Shown here: positions 19,072 through 20,501 of the stretch, one piece after another
How the letters are laid out: every line of letters starts with the position of its first letter
How positions within the stretch are numbered: position 1 is the stretch's first letter
Assembly: GCA_027596195.1 (NCBI GenBank)
Contig: JADGJG010000424.1
Span: 1-20,501 of the forward strand
Direction of reading: 5' to 3'
From: Podochytrium sp. JEL0797
Lineage: Eukaryota > Chytridiomycota > Chytridiomycetes > Chytridiales > Chytriomycetaceae
Length of the DNA stretch: 20,501 nt
Position numbers and translations under genes: made by a program
Notes under the pieces: generated by a model
What the model was told of the DNA's origin: nothing
Seen by the model: only the letters and a program-made list of their open reading frames with translations
Database searches by the model: none

Positions 19072-19762
19072 TTATTTTGACACGACTTCAAAATTCGCAT
19101 GCGTCCGCAGTGACGAAAAGCCCACTGGCTCGCCTAGTGGCTCGACCAGGCCCACGTGGCGCAGGGCGGGCGGCACTAGGGCGGCGCGCTCCCAGTCGAT
19201 ATGGCCCGCCTTGCGCATGCCCTGCAGCAGCATTTCGTCAACCAGGTCCTTCTTCCTCGCGCACAGCAGCACGTTGTTTGCGGCGGCGGCCACGGCCTCG
19301 AGGGTGTTTGTTGCGCCATGTGCCCAGTACTGCTTGTAGGCCTGGAGAAGCGGGCGTTAGTTTGACAAGGCGAAGACTCTAGGGGAAAAGACAAAAGGCC
19401 TAGGCGAAAAGGAGAAGGCCCTATGAGGGTAGAAACAAAAAGATGCGCACCGACGAGACAACAAAGGCCAGCAACTGGTCCGCGTCTTTGCCGCAAAAGA
19501 CGCCGAATCCCGGCGCCGACGCCGAAGTGTTTCCAAAGGGCGCCGGCGCCCCGTCAAAGAAAAGAAGGCCGCACACGGCGTACACGAGCCGGTGCGCGTG
19601 CACGGCCGCTGGGCTGCGCCGGAGTGCCGCCATGATGCTGCAGTGGCTGCGCGAGAGGATCGTGGCCGCGTTGAGGCCGTGGCCGCACTCGCTGATCACC
19701 ACGCGCTGGCTGCGCGTGTCGTACGTGAGCGCGAGGGGTCGCAGTGCGTCTGAGTGGTTCAT
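19072..19762 (-). CDS. Hypothetical two-exon protein of 193 aa
   Basis: Exon 1 (19762-19451, 104 codons) and exon 2 (19341-19072, 89 codons plus stop) join in phase 0 over a 109-nt intron with a GTGCGC donor, a CTAAC branch-like site and a CCAG acceptor; the junction reads FVVSS-AYKQYW. Codons are very GC-rich at third positions, unlike the flanks, which supports coding. The protein is rich in alanine, with hydrophobic stretches (VYAVCGLLFF, about 60-69) too short to be a sure membrane span. The second half looks alpha-helical (NTLEAVAAAANNVLL). I recognise no domain. It is convergent with PRPF6 and on the same strand as PARG. The reading across the splice is smooth, but the donor is weak, so an unspliced 113-aa product ending at 19421 remains possible. 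Confidence 0.65.
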
Positions 19763-20036
19763 GGATTATCTTCTATCCTTTTAGTCTTAAAAGGTTGTTA
19801 GAGAAACACTGCATACCTGAAGACGATGACTAGACGGAGGGATGTAGAAAATACGCTGGTGGGTCCCGGGAGAGTCGGACGACGAAAGGCGCTCTTTGCG
19901 GTGGGTTTGGAGAGAGAGTTTCTTCGTTTGCCGATGTTTGGAAAAAATTTCCATGTCTATCTCTTTTTTGGACCTTGGAAAACTGACAATCTTCGCATGA
20001 ACAAAAACATTCTAATAAACATTTTAATCTCTCCTC
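19763..20036. other. Gap between the 193-aa orphan and PARG
   Basis: About 275 bp that are 5' of the orphan and 3' of PARG. No coding signal is convincing. It contains the minus-strand ATTAAA listed for PARG near its right end. Confidence 0.5.
20023..20028 (-). terminator. ATTAAA variant poly(A) signal of PARG
   Basis: ATTAAA, the commonest variant of AATAAA, is on the minus strand starting 8 nt after the PARG stop codon. The spacing matches the other genes in the window. Confidence 0.4.
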
Positions 20037-20501
20037 TCACGGCAAATCGATCGCAGCCAAAATAAACTCAATCACTGACGCGTCATCGCCTTCCCTCACT
20101 TCCTTGAACGAAACTATCAACTGAAACACATTCCCAACAGTCACCTGAGAGGTCATCATCATCTGTCCCAGCGTGACAAGCTTGACGCACAAATCTTGAT
20201 CGCCAAACGTGAAATACACCAGTTCGCGACGCGCCGCGGCCGCGGCCAACAGTTGAATCAGCGCTTTGAGTTCTGGATTTCCGTTGAATGCGCCGCATCC
20301 TCAAACACAAAAGAACCCCCGTTTTTTGTTAGCGGTGACTGATTTCAAGGTTTGAGAAAGGAGGATTCCTCCCCACTCACCCCAATTCCCCGTCGCGATT
20401 CGCGCGTTCCCAGACAAGGGCGACTGATGCGAAACCACAAACGCCGTATACGCCTTGTTGAGCTCGCGCAATATGCTCTCCTGTGGTTTCATCCGGGGGG
20501 G
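20037..20501 (-). CDS. PARG: Poly(ADP-ribose) glycohydrolase, C-terminal part (cut by window edge)
   Basis: PARG hydrolyses the ribose-ribose bonds of poly(ADP-ribose), mainly in the nucleus, to reverse PARP signalling. Visible are the end of one exon (20501-20381) and the last exon (20299-20037), joined in phase 1 over an 81-nt GTGAGT...GAG intron: 127 residues. The junction rebuilds the family signature ATGNWGCGAF, split exactly at the W-G codon. Other PARG-typical stretches are RELNKAYTAF, NPELKALIQLLAAAAARREL, VYFTFGD and TVGNVFQLI. The catalytic GGG...QEE loop lies upstream, outside the window, so activity cannot be judged. The 5' end and start are missing. No other family shares this signature, so the call is firm despite truncation. 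Confidence 0.95.

Noticed and set aside
1..20501. tRNA, rRNA, snoRNA, transposon, viral gene or CRISPR array
   Set aside because: I looked for tRNA B-box-like sequence in the gaps, C/D boxes, terminal inverted repeats, reverse transcriptase or transposase motifs and regular spacer arrays, and saw none.

Overview
The window is nuclear DNA from a eukaryote with a very compact genome. It has GT-AG spliceosomal introns of about 51-109 nt (27 inferred), CTAAY-type branch sites close to the acceptors, AATAAA signals right after stop codons, and intergenic gaps often of only 40-75 bp. The genes are typical eukaryotic ones: MSH3, EFL1, PRPF6, a DHX33-like helicase, PARG and a SET/MYND protein. The sequence alone does not settle the lineage; a unicellular fungus-like organism or protist is most likely. 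No tRNA, rRNA, transposon or CRISPR array was seen.

Layout, left to right. 222-1681 (-): two-exon FAD-dependent aromatic-ring-hydroxylase-type monooxygenase. 1682-2283: a gene-free stretch with an array of degenerate ~70-bp tandem repeats. 2284-6006 (-): MSH3 in nine exons (1072 aa). 6060-7396 (-): SET/MYND (SMYD-like) protein. 7457-7756 (-): small RRM protein with a mitochondrial-looking N-terminus. 7830-11797 (-): EFL1/Ria1 ribosome-assembly GTPase in ten exons (~1118 aa). 12148-12358 (-): a probable micro-gene. 12649-13539 (+): an intronless orphan of 296 aa ending in a CaaX-like CVVM. 13802-16001 (-): DHX33-like DEAH helicase in five exons (649 aa). 16040-18989 (+): PRPF6 in three exons (938 aa), divergent from the helicase with 38 bp between start codons. 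19072-19762 (-): a two-exon orphan (193 aa). 20037-20501 (-): the C-terminal exons of poly(ADP-ribose) glycohydrolase, cut by the window edge.

The spliced models were built by hand from frame continuity, splice sites and remembered family alignments. For the complete multi-exon genes the summed exon lengths are divisible by three and close to the known family lengths. The genes do not form one pathway. They are mainly housekeeping: mismatch repair and ADP-ribose removal for the genome, pre-mRNA splicing, and ribosome assembly or rRNA metabolism.

The most unusual signal is in composition. Exon after exon switches from C-rich to G-rich along its length, and the sign resets around the introns. 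The most novel genes are the three unrecognised ones at 12148-12358, 12649-13539 and 19072-19762. The first orphan may have an alternative 3' exon that would remove its prenylation-like tail. I found no clear multi-gene undescribed system.
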